A stretch of 64,000 nucleotides of DNA from Allolobophora icterica. Its lineage: Eukaryota; Annelida; Clitellata; Crassiclitellata; Lumbricidae. The notes under the pieces were generated by a model that did not search any database, was not told the DNA's origin, and was given only the letters and a program-made list of their open reading frames with translations. Shown one piece after another: positions 10,780 through 21,739 of the stretch. Each line of letters begins with the position of its first letter. The stretch's first letter is position 1. The DNA lies in the NCBI GenBank assembly GCA_963556255.1, contig OY744611.1:8650376-8714375 (forward strand), read 5' to 3'. The position numbers were made by a program, and so were the translations under genes.

Positions 10780-10790
10780 GTCTATATGTG
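10265..10790 (+). pseudogene. LINE ORF2 C-terminus, split by a MITE
   Basis: The plus strand reads E-L-C-F-P-A-S-A...R-S-T-A-R-S-D-L-H-V-P, then T-A-T-M-Q-Q-R up to 10387. It resumes at 10567 with A-F-S-V-D-G-P-T-I-W-N-G-L-P, and ends at a stop after E-E-R-A-I. This is the conserved end of CR1/L2-like reverse transcriptases (RSA..GD..VP...T.T...R.FSV.GP..WN.LP). The 3' end is a GCGCTATATAACTG run followed by ATTG repeats (10741-10775), a typical LINE tail. It is heavily 5' truncated. Confidence 0.75.
10388..10558. mobile_element. hAT-type MITE, family 1, copy A
   Basis: Termini are CAGGGGCGTCTA and its inverted partner TAGACGCCTCTG. A perfect 8-bp duplication ACAGCGAG flanks it (10380-10387 and 10559-10566). 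The 8-bp duplication and CAGGG start are hallmarks of hAT elements. The interior is G-rich and non-coding. Copy B is at 22868-23035. It splits a LINE reading frame, and removing one target copy restores the frame. Confidence 0.9.
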
Positions 10791-11001
10791 CTGGTGTTTG
10801 CGTGTGTGACAAATTTACATAGCGCTTCACCTGCGTATCTATAATGTTTCAGTTTGTATAGCTCCATAGTCATCTTTCTTATGTGTAGGCCACATTATAT
10901 AGCGCCTTCCGAGACTCAATTTATATGACGCCATCTTATTGTTTTTCCTTCAGAGGTCTCCCTGTCCTGGTGGAATTTAATGTGGCTTCCCCATTGAATT
11001 A

Positions 11002-11452
11002 GGGGCCATCCATATATTACGTACACAAAAATCCGGGAAAATTGGACCCCCCTGTTCGCAAGCGTACTTTCTTCCACCACCCCCCCCCCCCTGAGTACGT
11101 ACGTTTGACGCACCACCCCCCCCCCGATGACCAGCTGCAGAAAGTGTCTCCAGGCAGCCTGTCTGCACTTTAGGCCAGATTATTGAAGGGCCAATATAGA
11201 CAAATTATAGGTGTCCTTCACAGCACAGAATAACTGCACATGGCTTTTATATAATGTAATAAAATGCCATGGGACGACTATAGGATAATACAGAGTTATA
11301 AATAGGCTAATGTGGACGTCATAATTAGAAATTTATTTTGGGTACGTACACATTTTGTTACCCCCCCTCCCCCCGTTCGCACCCGTACGCAAAATCGCCA
11401 AAATCCGACCCCCCTCCCCCCCTAAGTGCGTACGTAATATGTGGATGGCCCC
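11002..11452. mobile_element. MITE with TTA target duplication
   Basis: The ends GGGGCCATCCATATATTACG and its inverted partner CGTAATATGTGGATGGCCCC are flanked by TTA (10999-11001 and 11453-11455). Interior subterminal stretches rich in C (11079-11091, 11115-11124) recur in similar form near the right end, as an extended palindrome. A TTA duplication suggests PIF/Harbinger, but no transposase is present. Confidence 0.8.
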
Positions 11453-11859
11453 TTATGATATGTCTTTAAACGATCCAATTGCCAAAAAAATCCACGTACC
11501 ACTCGAAGCGCCAGGTAATGCTAGTCCAAAGCATGGAAAAAGGAGGACGACTTGCACCGCTCTGATTGTCACAAGGTGTCGATAAACACTGGAACTACTG
11601 AACAGAGGCGAATAAACAAGTAATTAGTAACTTCTATTGCGCCGGTGTCTAATGCACAAGGCATCAACCGATGGCATACCCAACACCCAGCTCTAATCAG
11701 ATCAATATCCATAAGATCAGACCGCTGAGACGGGGAGGAAAGCCTATGGTGGATAAGCAATTTGAAAGAGGTGTAAATGTATACATGTAGCAACCCCTGC
11801 GTTATAAAGCAAACGCTTAGCAGTCAGCTAAAGAAAGTATACATAGGACTATTCTAGCG

Positions 11860-12202
11860 AGGTTACTCGAAAACTTCATAATAACTTGCTTTCACAATTA
11901 ATGACAATCTGACTAGTAGGCCTGTGTCTGATGCGATCAGCTGTGGTCTGTGCTCAGGTATCCTACTTTGGCTTCGACGCTGACAGTATGGCACAGACTT
12001 ATCGCCGATAGGTGGGACTCCGCCACTGTCAGTACTCTGGTAGTGCCAGTCCTAAGGCTGGATTAAGGAGGAGCCCTCCATGTTGTTGTGACACAGCGTC
12101 GTTAAACAGCAACTAATCTAACTAGCCTTAGATTGTCTGCTCACAAATGACGTCACACTGACGTCATAATTAACGGGGTCCGTCTAAGGTTTATCAGATT
12201 TA
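11860..12202 (+). repeat. dispersed repeat (SINE-like composite), copy 1
   Basis: Almost the whole stretch is repeated at 23290-24050, where a 413-bp element interrupts it. Shared landmarks are ACTTCATAATAACTTGCTTT, CTGACAGTATGGCACAGA, TACTCTGGTAGTGCCAGTCC, CGTCGTTAAACAGCAACTAA and GACGTCATAATTAACGGGGT. A reversed copy of the AACAGCAACTAAT part is at 23205-23275. No coding potential. Confidence 0.7.
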
Positions 12203-12860
12203 TTTCAGAAACTTGATTAATTCTTTGTAGTTAGCGGAAGATTGGTCAAACACCGTTTACCGGAGAAAACAGATTAAAATCACATCTCTACATGTTTCGT
12301 ATAAGACGGAACAAATACTGGACTACTTATAACGCTGAATCAGTTGAAGCCGGGCGCCATGATCTTATATACTGTAAACACGCAATTTTCAACAAAACAA
12401 AGGTTTGTGCTCAAACGCTAACAGATTTGTTGTATTGTATATAACATAAGCTTAAATACCAATGTATTATATTACATTTATATTTGATACATATATTTAT
12501 ATAAAGTTCATATAAGGATCTCATTCTCTAGGTCACTTTGCGTTTTAGACGATTAATTTTTCACGAGCCCAAAAGTGCCGTCTATCTTTTGTTATAAAGC
12601 CGACAACAAAAGCGACGCCAAGCGACTTAAAGGCGTCGGCGCAAAGGCGCATAACTGCAAATCTTACGCAACAGACTGGTGCTACTAAATCGTCGTTAGG
12701 CTGAGCAGAACGCGGCTGAAAGTTCGCCTAAATGTTGTTTATTAGGAAGAAATTGCATTGTGGTAATAGCGCTCCATAAAACAAAAGTTTGTGCTCAAAC
12801 GCTAACAGATTTGTTGTATTGTATATAACATCAGCTTTTGAAAGCTGATGAAATTTTTCT
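12203..12860. other. AT-rich stretch with a ~57-bp direct repeat
   Basis: No gene is seen. A block starting GTTTGTGCTCAAACGCTAAC and ending near GTATATAACAT occurs at 12400-12452 and again at 12784-12836, bracketing 330 bp of unique sequence. The second copy abuts the diverged satellite monomers. Confidence 0.6.
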
Positions 12861-12861
12861 A

Positions 12862-13640
12862 TACGTCTGTATGTAGTCTTTCTATACGCTTGCCATTTAT
12901 TTGGCGCTAGAATTTTCGGTGTTTAATGGTATTTATTGTACAGATTTTGACTACATTTGGTAAGAACTCGACAAGGTGAATAACGACCATTGATTGATAA
13001 GTGCTTTGGAAATCATGATTACGGCACTATAGAAGTTATAAATTAGAGCTATTCTATGCAAACCTTATTGAAGCATAATTATTTATATTTGATACGCTTC
13101 GTTTATTGATTTTACTATTGCAAGTATCAATACATTTGGGTAGTATAAGCTGCAGTCGAAAACTCAATATGTGATGCCATGAATACAACCTTTAAAAGGG
13201 TGACTTATTTATTCAGCTTTGGCTTAGCCTCATTTCGCAGTGTTATTGCGTTTACTATCCTATGAACGTAATTAGTGAAACTGTAAAAAGAATTTTCTTT
13301 CTATCAACGTCAACGGCCTTTGATGCCATGCGATATGGCTAAACTGTTAGAAACTAACCCCAATAATTGGAATCGCCAACCCCGCCACATATAAAATGAG
13401 TGGTGAAAGTTCGAAGCCATGAAAAAGGAGGAGAGAGACGATAATCGTTAAACAGCAGACCATCGAACATCGGCGCTATAAAAGTCATCGCATTAAATCT
13501 ATTCTATGCAAGCCTTATTAAATTATTTATATTTAATAGGCTTCGTTTATTGATTTTACTGTTCCTATATGTGTGTCTACACATCATTCAGAAATTCATT
13601 CATTGCACGTAGTAGTACATTTGGGTATAAGTGGCTGGAT
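12862..13640 (+). repeat. old, diverged monomers of the 27-64 kb satellite
   Basis: This piece carries, in order, the landmarks of the satellite monomer: GCCATTTATTTGGCGCTAGA, a GGATTTACTGTACAGA-like run, TTCTATGCAA, ATTGAAGCATAATTAT, CAATATGTGATGCCATGAAT, TTATTCAGCTTTGGCTTAGC and CATTTCGCAGTGTTA. A second partial copy carries GTGTGTCTACACATCATTCA (13569-13588). Divergence is much higher than within the array. So the repeat existed in dispersed form, 14 kb from the array. Confidence 0.8.
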
Positions 13641-13664
13641 GGATCCAGAGTTTAACGACATCTC

Positions 13665-13945
<281 letters not shown>

Positions 13946-13954
13946 ACTTCTGTA

Positions 13955-14760
13955 TTCATACCACACAAACAGGTGAATGCATTACAAAATCCAATGATGC
14001 AAATAAATTCAGTCCGATTTTGAAGTTCAAGGGATGGCTCAGCTACGTACATAGCCTTACTTAAGCACTGTACAACACAATACAATACAATGGAATTGCC
14101 TCTTCTTCCAAATTTCAGAAGTATACACACGACCATACGACAGAACATCGATAGCGCTGAGAAACTCTACACGAGGGACTTGCTGAAGGTCCTTACACAG
14201 TGACCGCCTGCATGGAGACTCGATCCTGTACTCTCCGCCTTACAGGCCGAGCATTGCGAGCAATCTATTGATTTCATCGAAGTTCCAACGTTTAACGACA
14301 TCTTATGGCTGCCACGGTCAGTCGTTCACTTTCGCGAACTTACCTTACTTCATAAGTTTTATTTTACATAACGAGCCACCGTGTTTCATTTCTATGTAGC
14401 CTTGGTTGATTACATTTTAAAGGTGTCTAATGGGAGCGCTCTCTATCCATTCGGAAAGAGTAGTAGTTTCAGTTTTACGCCCTGCATTCATACTGCCAGG
14501 TCAACGAATATTACATCATCCACATGGCGTTTGGTCTCATACTTATATAGCTTTGGTTGCTATTGTTTTAAAGGTGTATAAGGCGAGCGCTCTTTTCGTT
14601 CGGCTGTGTGTCTCATTCATATATAGCCTTGTGCCTTCTAAAGGCGTCTAAGGCGAGAGTTCTCTTGATTTGGCTACGCGACTCTTGATGAAGTGCAATG
14701 TACGCTAGCATTAAATTACACCTCCAGTTAATTATAATAATTTACTAACTTCTTAAAATC
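13955..14760 (+). repeat. dispersed repeat, copy 2
   Basis: Partner of 6105-6760, with the same block order. Its right part (14381-14680) shows three ~100-bp diverged tandem units, each with TATAGC-TTGG followed by TTAAAGGTGTCTAAGGCGAG-like sequence. A short SINE-like block lies at 14140-14240. Confidence 0.7.
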
Positions 14761-14838
14761 ATAATTCAAACGAAGTAGTGTTTGCATCAGTACGAAATGG
14801 GTTTCGTCGAGTCACGTACTGTTGTGTACAGGACGTGA

Positions 14839-15144
14839 GAAGGAAGGAAGGAAGGAAGGAAGGAAGGAAGGAAGGAAGGAAGGAAGGAAGGAAGGAAGGA
14901 AGGAAGGAAGGAAGGAAGGAAGGAAGGAAGGAAGGAAGGAAGGAAGGAAGGAAGGAAGGAAGGAAGGAAGGAAGGAAGGAAGGAAGGAAGGAAGGAAGGA
15001 AGGAAGGAAGGAAGGAAGGAAGGAAGGAAGGAAGGAAGGAAGGAAGGAAGGAAGGAAGGAAGGAAGGAAGGAAGGAAGGAAGGAAGGAAGGAAGGAAGGA
15101 AGGAAGGAAGGAAGGAAGGAAGGAAGGAAGGAAGGAAGGAAGGA
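14839..15144. repeat. (AAGG)n microsatellite
   Basis: Roughly 76 uninterrupted AAGG units, followed by degenerate units to 15205. All overlapping open frames are repeat artefacts. Confidence 0.97.
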
Positions 15145-15282
15145 GAAAAGTACGAAATGAAGCACGGAATGAAGGAAGGAACGAAGGAAGAATGGAAGGA
15201 AGGAATGGACAAATTCAGCAAAGGAAGCATAGCCTCCTGGGTTTCTGTATAAGAATAGGCCTACTGCGTCACAAAGAAGTCT

Positions 15283-15570
15283 ATTAGCGTCGCCCTCATC
15301 CTCTATCTATTTTTCGGACTGGCAGCACCAAAATATAAAGCAGTGGCTAAGTTGAGATCTTAGTTAGGCGTTGTTTGTTGCTGATGACAGTTAACGAAGA
15401 TGATTGACGTCACCCTACCCTATTCTCCAGATCCCGAACTGGAACCCCGAGTATAAGGCAGTGGCGGAGTTGTAATTGCCTTTCACCGGCGCTCTCTCCT
15501 AATAAAGATGACTAGCGTCACTCTCCTCCTCTGTCCCGGCTTCAGACTGGCACCACACGAAAACGCTAGT
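15283..15570 (+). repeat. diverged ~115-bp tandem repeat
   Basis: Three units share GACTAGCGTCGCCCTC...CGGACTGGCACCA...GAGTATAAGGCAGTGGC-like runs (starting about 15285, 15400 and 15505). Related pieces recur at 16383-16440 and 17640-17705. Probably decayed SINE-type sequence. Confidence 0.5.
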
Positions 15571-15666
15571 TGCAGACTTAAATGATAGAAAGTGCCTAAA
15601 GAGAACAATTAGAAGGCTTAACGACGTTCACCTCTACAAATACAGATGGAACATAGAAGAGCAATT

Positions 15667-16369
15667 GAAGGGCTTGCCTCAATAACCAGGTATGTCGACA
15701 TACCTGGTTTATGTGAAAAAGTATGCCAGCGTGCTTGGAATATTGTGTTCTATATACCCTGAAAATTTGCTGCAAATCTGATTATTTTGGAATTGGCTTT
15801 TGGATAAAACAGTTTGTCGACATATGTTATTTAGCAGCCGGCAGCATTACTCCAATGCAATAACCCGGTATGATAAAAAAAATTGTCGTTTTTTCTTGTA
15901 ATTTTTGTATTAAAACCGGTGCAATAATCAGGTTATTTGACATACCCGGTTATTGTCTCTTACTTACTCTACAATTCACTGATTTGGCGTTATTTTGTTC
16001 CTACTGTAATGTAGCTATGATGACTTACCTTCTTATTGCACGATTAATTTGTACTGTGTGCTGGTCACCATTTGGTGCAAGAATAAGGTATGTCAACTAA
16101 CAGCAGACGATATTTGCTTCATACTGGGTTATTGAGTGTCAATAACCAGGTAAGAAGCAAAATGTCGTGAAAAAACCATTAATGTTATCTTTATCATAGC
16201 ATTATGTAACAATTTCGTGAGAGACAGTAGTAGCTCACATGGTGCTTCAAACAGCTTGTCGATATCTCGTAAAATGGCTCAGATACAACAGTTTGAAGTG
16301 TCAAATCTTTGAAGCCATTTTCCCAAACTAAAAAAATACGACATACCTGGTTATTGCTGCAAGCCCTTC
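15667..16369. mobile_element. inverted-repeat element with AATAACCAGGTATGTCG sites, copy 1
   Basis: The ends GAAGGGCTTGC...CAATAACCAGGTATGTCG and CGACATACCTGGTTATTG...GCAAGCCCTTC are inverted copies of ~32 bp. AATT flanks both sides. The interior repeats the same half-site in both orientations at about 15681, 15861, 15926, 15945, 16080, 16120 and 16141. The left end forms a perfect 26-bp palindrome (15684-15709). No coding sequence. An inverted second copy is at 20198-20880. Confidence 0.75.
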
Positions 16370-16477
16370 AATTGATTGGTTAGTTGGTCTCCACCTTTTT
16401 CCTGACTTGGGCCTGGCACTACCACAGAACAAACAGTTGCGGGTTAGAGATGGATCCACAGTTTAGCAACATATTAC

Positions 16478-17182
16478 GGCATTAAACCTGCTGAAGTTGT
16501 TCGAGACCTTGGTGTCCTCCTAGACAGTACACTTTCTACGAAAAATCAAATCCCCTCCATAACCAGATCCTGTTTTTTCCATCTTAGACGCATACGGCAA
16601 GTTAGGAAAAGCCTAAGCGAGAAATGTCTTCGCACCCTTGTCCAGGCCCTAGTCATTTCCAGACTCGAATATTGCAACTCAGTCCTTTATGGTCTTCCTG
16701 CATCTACTCTTCAACCACTGTTCTCCATTACGCTGCAAAGCTTGTCAAAAATCTCACTCCCCGGGACCACGTCACTCCGACCCTTCGTGAACTGCACTGG
16801 CTTCCCATACAAGCTCGCATTATCTCCAAGATCTGTCTCCTAATGTATCGAGTCTACACAAACTCATCTCCTCTATAGATACGTCTCCTCACTTGTTACT
16901 CTATGTTGTTCTCTTCAAGCCAGACGAGGACTGCGTTCGTCATCTCAAGGTGACTTTGCCATTGCTCGTTCAGTCATAAAATTTGGAAATCGAGCTTTTA
17001 CATTAGCCGGACCGACTGAATGGAACAAACTTCCGGACTTTATTCGCACATCCTCGTCACCTTCGATCTTTAAATCCAACCTTAAAACCTACCTGTTTAA
17101 GATGTACTATGACTAGTATTTTTTCTGTTACGCGCTTTCGTGCAAGATGTCTTTTTGTTTAGGCGCGCTATAAATGCCAGAT
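16478..17182 (+). pseudogene. 5'-truncated CR1/L2-like LINE reverse transcriptase
   Basis: The plus strand reads V-V-R-D-L-G-V-L-L-D-S-T-L-S, then L-V-Q-A-L-V-I-S-R-L-E-Y-C-N-S-V-L-Y-G-L-P. After a frameshift near 16723 it reads H-Y-A-A-K-L-V...L-H-W-L-P-I-Q-A-R-I, and a further frame near 16920-17115 reads R-R-G-L-R-S-S-S-Q-G-D-F, then G-P-T-E-W-N-K-L-P, ending L-F-K-M-Y-Y-D-stop. These are the thumb and C-terminal motifs of CR1/L2-type LINEs. The 3' UTR is a GGCGCGCTATAAATGCCAGA run followed by AAT repeats. At least two frameshifts; inactive. Confidence 0.85.
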
Positions 17183-17210
17183 TAATAATAATAATAATAA
17201 TAATAATAAC

Positions 17211-17308
<98 letters not shown>

Positions 17309-17322
17309 TAATAATAATAATA
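17183..17322. repeat. (AAT)n tail of the LINE
   Basis: About 45 AAT triplets with rare interruptions directly follow the LINE 3' end. Confidence 0.9.
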
Positions 17323-17837
17323 TAAGCCGTTGACGTCGATAGAAATAATTGAGCAGATCCCGTCGGTGCATTAAAATTTCATGGCACATAATAATAATAT
17401 AGCTTTTAAAGCTGAATATATATATAATTGGATATCAACGATTTAAAGGTGTATAATATGAACATAAATTAGACAAGGTGTTTAACAATTTAACGACGCG
17501 CTGCATTGGTTTCACGGTCGCTTTTAGCACACTCTCGTTGCCAAAGTTTTAACTTGTGGTTTCCAGAGCCGTTGATTAAGTTAGTAATTTAAGTTTGGTT
17601 GGCTAGTTAGTGCTTAAAGACGTTGTTTCATAACAAGGGTGACTAGTGTCGCCCTCCTCTTTTATCCGGGCTTCGGACTGGCGCAACCCGAGTATTATGC
17701 TCACAGTGTAATTCACTCGGTTTCTCCTCAACTAGTCACCATACTATCTAGCTAGCTGTGCGAGACAATGACTGCCTTTACAACCAAACAAAATTGACGT
17801 CGTTGCTTATTGTGTGCGTGCGAGGAATTCGTTTTCT

Positions 17838-18060
17838 GGGGCGATAGTATAGTGCTGTACTGTAAGTCGAGAGGTAGGGGTTCAAATCTCCGCCAGGGCA
17901 GAAATTTGGTTCGAGATTTCTTCTCCAATTGCGCCCCTAGCAAACGCAGCTATAGTAGGCCTACACTGACCGTACGCTGTTGGCGGGAAGATTGGACGGC
18001 GAGGGAGAGGACTCGCCAGGAACACTTGTATGCTGAGGCTTAGAAAATGAAGTCGCTGGC
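17838..18060 (+). repeat. tRNA-derived SINE
   Basis: A tRNA-like head shows an A-box-like TAGTATAGTGCTGTAC (17845-17860) and a B-box GGTTCAAATCTCC (17879-17891), spaced as in RNA polymerase III promoters. It continues into CCAGGGCAGAAATTTGGTT, a body sequence shared in reverse with the copies at 19965-20155 and 37358-37664. The anticodon arm is not intact, so this is not a tRNA gene. Confidence 0.7.
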
Positions 18061-18447
18061 GTTTCATACCCATGGTTGCCTCAGATGAGACGAAGAGGGA
18101 GAAGAGCACACACGTACATATGACAGAGCATCAATCGATGGCGCTGAGCAATTGTAAGTGTAGCTCAAGGTTCCTAGACAGATGGATATTAATCGCTAGG
18201 ATCGTGTATTCCACGCTAATTTCTGGTTTTTACGAGGACAGATATGAAGATAAGGTTAACAGACTTCTTTCAAAACCTATCCAGAAACTGCTGAAAAGCG
18301 TAAACGTAAAAACAGGGACAGAGTAGCCACTTGAATAAAGCGCTCTCTTTAGACACCGTTAAAAGTCATCAACCGACGCTATATATAAATGAGACGCAAA
18401 AATTTATATAATTATTAGCTGCCTAACTTTATTCCACGTGTTAGGTG

Positions 18448-19897
18448 GTGTTACCACTCTAAATTTTCAAAAATCCCAAGTTGGGGCATCCAAAAAGCCA
18501 AGAAAAGCCAAGGTGAAAAATAGCGTGAAAAGTGAAAACTGTTATTAATTATAATTATTGTTATTACTGAAAAGTAATTTAAAATATGATTTTCCTTATT
18601 TCTGGAATTTTTCATATGTTACTGATCATATAAACTTATTTCAAAATCGAAAATAAGACATTTAATCTTCATTTAAAAGAATTATCTGCATCATTGTATC
18701 AATTAACCAATTGCTGTAACTACCAAGTTTATACATAACCAACATCAATGGAATCATAAACATGATCATCGCCTTCAGCTATAGCAAGGATCTGGCGAAC
18801 AGATACATCTGTGCTTTAGTCTATGATCAACGAAAACTTGTTCGATTGGCAGATTTTAGTTATATCTTGTCTTTCTCCTCTAGCTATGCCATCTTGCATT
18901 ACATATGATGCCTTAGTTCGCTTCACTGTCATTGATTTAGCAATTGCGGTATCTAGAAACATGTTCTTCATGGTGGCCGTTAAATGGTCAGCTTGTAGAA
19001 AAGGAATTTGATGTTCCGCCATGAATGCTGTTAAAAGTAATTCAGCTTTTGCTACTTTTTCTTTCAAAGACGGCTCTTTACCTTTTGGATTTATAACATA
19101 CGAAGTTATCTTTGTCATTTTACTCTTCAGATCAAATTTTTTTATGTGCTTCTGCATGGACTTGTGTGCCATTAATGCAGACTTGTTTGCATTTGTAAGC
19201 TTTACGTCACATACTTTACATTTTACGCAATATCTATCTTTGGGATCTGATTCTATCCAATCTTTTAAGTCAGCATCGTGAAGTCAATCATTATTAAATG
19301 GCTGATTATACCAAACTTTGGACTTTTGGTTTTTAAATGAACGACGCGCCGACAAACCAGGATCTGAATCCGAATCCCCTCCGTTACGTTTCATAGTCTT
19401 GTTCAAAAACTGCTTAAATTTAAAATTACTAGAATTTATTATTCTATAATAGTTTATTTATAAAATTGTTCATAAGTCATAACGGTAACAGCCATCTTAA
19501 AATAGTACATGTACTCCATAAGTGATGACGTCATGACTATGCGAGTAGTCGCCGAGTACAGCGAGACTACCAGCAAAGAATCATAGACATCTATTATAAA
19601 TAGAAGATGTCTATGCAAAGAATATAAGTCGATGACAAAGACTTTATTTACCAAGGATTACCAATGACCGTGAGATTGAAAACGATTATGCTGCCACCAT
19701 GATAAAAAAAAGAGAAAATGCAGTATCTTTTATTAATTTTACATTATTTGATGATTATGAACAACCAATAAACACAAAATCATTGCCTAAAAAAAGCCAA
19801 GAAAAAAAGCCAAGGTCCTCAGAAAAAATGCCAAGATCCCAAGATTGGGATGAAAACGCCAAGATCTTGGGAAAAAAGCCAAGGAGTGGTAACGCTG
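18448..19897 (-). mobile_element. hAT element with decayed transposase
   Basis: The ends GTGTTACCACTC (left) and GAGTGGTAACGCTG (right) are inverted partners; the left end seems to lack its first two bases. The 8-bp duplication GTTAGGTG flanks it (18440-18447 and 19898-19905). Subterminal AAGCCAAG repeats lie at both ends. It carries a minus-strand BED-finger/hAT transposase remnant (18729-19394). The 1450-bp length is short for an autonomous hAT, so the catalytic core is mostly deleted. Confidence 0.85.
18729..19394 (-). pseudogene. hAT transposase N-terminal part, pseudogene
   Basis: One 222-codon frame from ATG at 19394 is interrupted by TGA (19284-19286) and TAA (18816-18818). It contains a BED-type finger (C-K-V-C, then M-A-H-K-S-M-Q-K-H). 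A K-A-E-L-L-L-T-A-F-M-A-E-H block typical of hAT transposases with BED-like fingers follows, then K-F-S-L-I-I-D-stop-S-T-D-V. The last is the family's L-I-D-E-S-T-D catalytic motif, with the Glu codon turned into TAA. The frame stops soon after, so the remaining DDE core and the dimerisation domain are missing. Confidence 0.85.
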
Positions 19898-19964
19898 GTT
19901 AGGTGCGAAACAAACAATGAAAGAAGAAACAAAGATCAATTTAAAATGAAGAAGAGAAAAGCAG

Positions 19965-20155
19965 TCGATTTAGCTAGCCCTGAGGCAGCTATCCCACCGA
20001 CAGTGTACGGTCAGTGGACTCATTATGACTGAGTTGACTAGGGGAACAGATGGTGCAGACATTTCGAATTCAATTTCTTCCCAGGCAGGGATTTGAACCC
20101 CCGACCTCTCGGTTGACAGTACAACGCGCTAACAACTACTCTATCGAGCACCGTC
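19965..20155 (-). repeat. tRNA-derived SINE, decayed
   Basis: On the minus strand a B-box-like GGGTTCAAATCC (20089-20100) and an A-box-like TAGAGTAGTTGTTAGC (20128-20143) precede a body ending in GCTGCCTCAGGGCTAGC, shared with 37380-37650. Same family as the SINE at 37358-37664. Confidence 0.65.
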
Positions 20156-20197
20156 CTTGAAATTTAAAATTAACTAAAAATGAACTGAAATACAATT

Positions 20198-20880
20198 GAA
20201 AGGCTTGCAGCAATAACCAGGTATGTCGTATTTTTTTAGTTTTGGGAAAATGGCTTCAAAGATTTGACACTTCAAACTGTTGTATCTAAGCCATTTTACG
20301 AGATATCGACAAGCTGTTTGAAACACCGTCTGAGTTGTTATTGTCTCTCACGAAATTGTTACCTAAATAATGCAATGTAAAAGATAACATTAATGTTTTT
20401 TTCACGACATTTTGCTTCATACCTGGTTATTGACACTCAGTAACCCAGTATGAAGCAAAAATCGTCTGCTCTTAATCGACATACCTTATTCTTGCACCAA
20501 ATGATGACTAGCACGGAGTACAAATTAATCGTGCAATAAGAAGGTAAGTCATCATAGCTACATTACAGTAAGAAAAAATATCGTAAAATCAGTGAATTGT
20601 AGAGTAGGTAAGAGACAATAACCGGGTATGTCAAATAACCTGATTATTGCACCGGTTTTAATACAAAAAAGACAAGAAAAAACGACAATTTTTGTTATCA
20701 TACCGGGTTATTGCATTGGAGTAATGCTGCCGGCTGCTAAATACCATATGTCGACAAACTGTTTTATCCAAAAGCCAATTCAAAAATAATCACAGTTGCA
20801 CCATATTTGCAGGGTATATAGAATACAATATTCCGAGCACGCTGGCATACTTTTTCACATAAACCAGGTATGTCGACATA
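20198..20880. mobile_element. inverted-repeat element with AATAACCAGGTATGTCG sites, copy 2
   Basis: This is a reverse-complement copy of 15667-16369 with scattered differences and small indels. The left end has the GAAAGGCTTGC terminus preceded by AATT. The right end lacks the last ~20 bp, stopping at the 26-bp palindrome half. The repeated half-sites are conserved in both copies. Confidence 0.75.
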
Positions 20881-21205
20881 CATCAACGGCCATTGCTGTT
20901 ATAAGATGTCGTTAAAGTTTGGATCCAATGATACAATTATTCCTCCACCACTGATCGTACTAAGGTAGTACCAGTTCCAAGCATACATGGAGGGGAGGGT
21001 TGCGACAATCATCTTTGTTATGACGATGCGTACGAACATTCTTTTCAGACAACTTGGGACAGAGTTGCCAGTTTGGTTAGATCGCTATATTTAGACACCT
21101 TTAAAAGCGGTCTACTGATGCTATATAAGTATCGGATATGATGGTTGAATTTGTTACATCGCCAATCGGTATCGTTTACAGTGCATATTTTAAGGAATTT
21201 AGACT
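20881..21205. other. no gene; decayed repeat fragments
   Basis: Contains a GTACTAAGGTAGTACCAGTT palindrome-like piece and a TTTAGACACCTTTAAAAGCG block related to the ~100-bp units at 6500-6680 and 14390-14660. No coding sequence is seen. Confidence 0.4.
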
Positions 21206-21620
21206 AGTGGGACAAAATTTTGGAACTCGTCTCTGAAAAACTTTGATAACCTTTTTTGTCAGAATTCATCTCCAGAAAAAGTTGATAACTTTTTTAGGAA
21301 TTCATCTCCCGAAAAAGTCACCTCCCGAAAAAAGTTTATGACCTTTTCTTGGGAATTCATCTTCCAAAAAAGTTGATGACCTTTTTTTAGGAAGTCATCT
21401 TCCGAAAAAGTCACCTCCTGAAAACTTGACCTTTGATGACCTTTTTTGGGAATTTCCTGATTTTACTACTGGAGCAAATCTTACAACTGTCGCAACATTT
21501 TGTCCCACTACTTATACTTTAACCATACATTGCCGGGGACAAATCAGCCTAACTACTGGGACAAATCCTAACACTACTGGGACATTTCTCCCACTAGTTA
21601 TACAGTTAAAATATGCCCTG
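21206..21620. repeat. inverted-repeat region with ~45-bp tandem units
   Basis: GACTAGTGGGACAAAATTTT (21206) is mirrored by AACATTTTGTCCCACTAC (21491) and again by a CTCCCACTAG near 21588. In between, units of about 45 bp carry GAATTCATCTCCCGAAAAAG and GTTGATGACCTTTTTT motifs. It may be a small transposon with internal repeats; no clear target duplication. Confidence 0.45.
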
Positions 21621-21739
21621 ATCATTTATGGTGGGAGACAGTTTGGTTATAGAGCTCGAACTGTGACTGTGTATGACCTAGTGTCAGAGGATAATTAATG
21701 CAGAAAGTCAGAAAGTTCATAAACTATGACTGTCTGGCA

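Noticed and set aside
12840..12850. Hammerhead ribozyme core CTGATGA near satellite-like sequence
   Set aside because: No GAAA partner with closing stems II and III at the right distance; absent from the array monomers.
17838..17910. tRNA gene
   Set aside because: A and B boxes are present but the acceptor stem and anticodon arm do not pair, and the same head is attached to a shared SINE body elsewhere.
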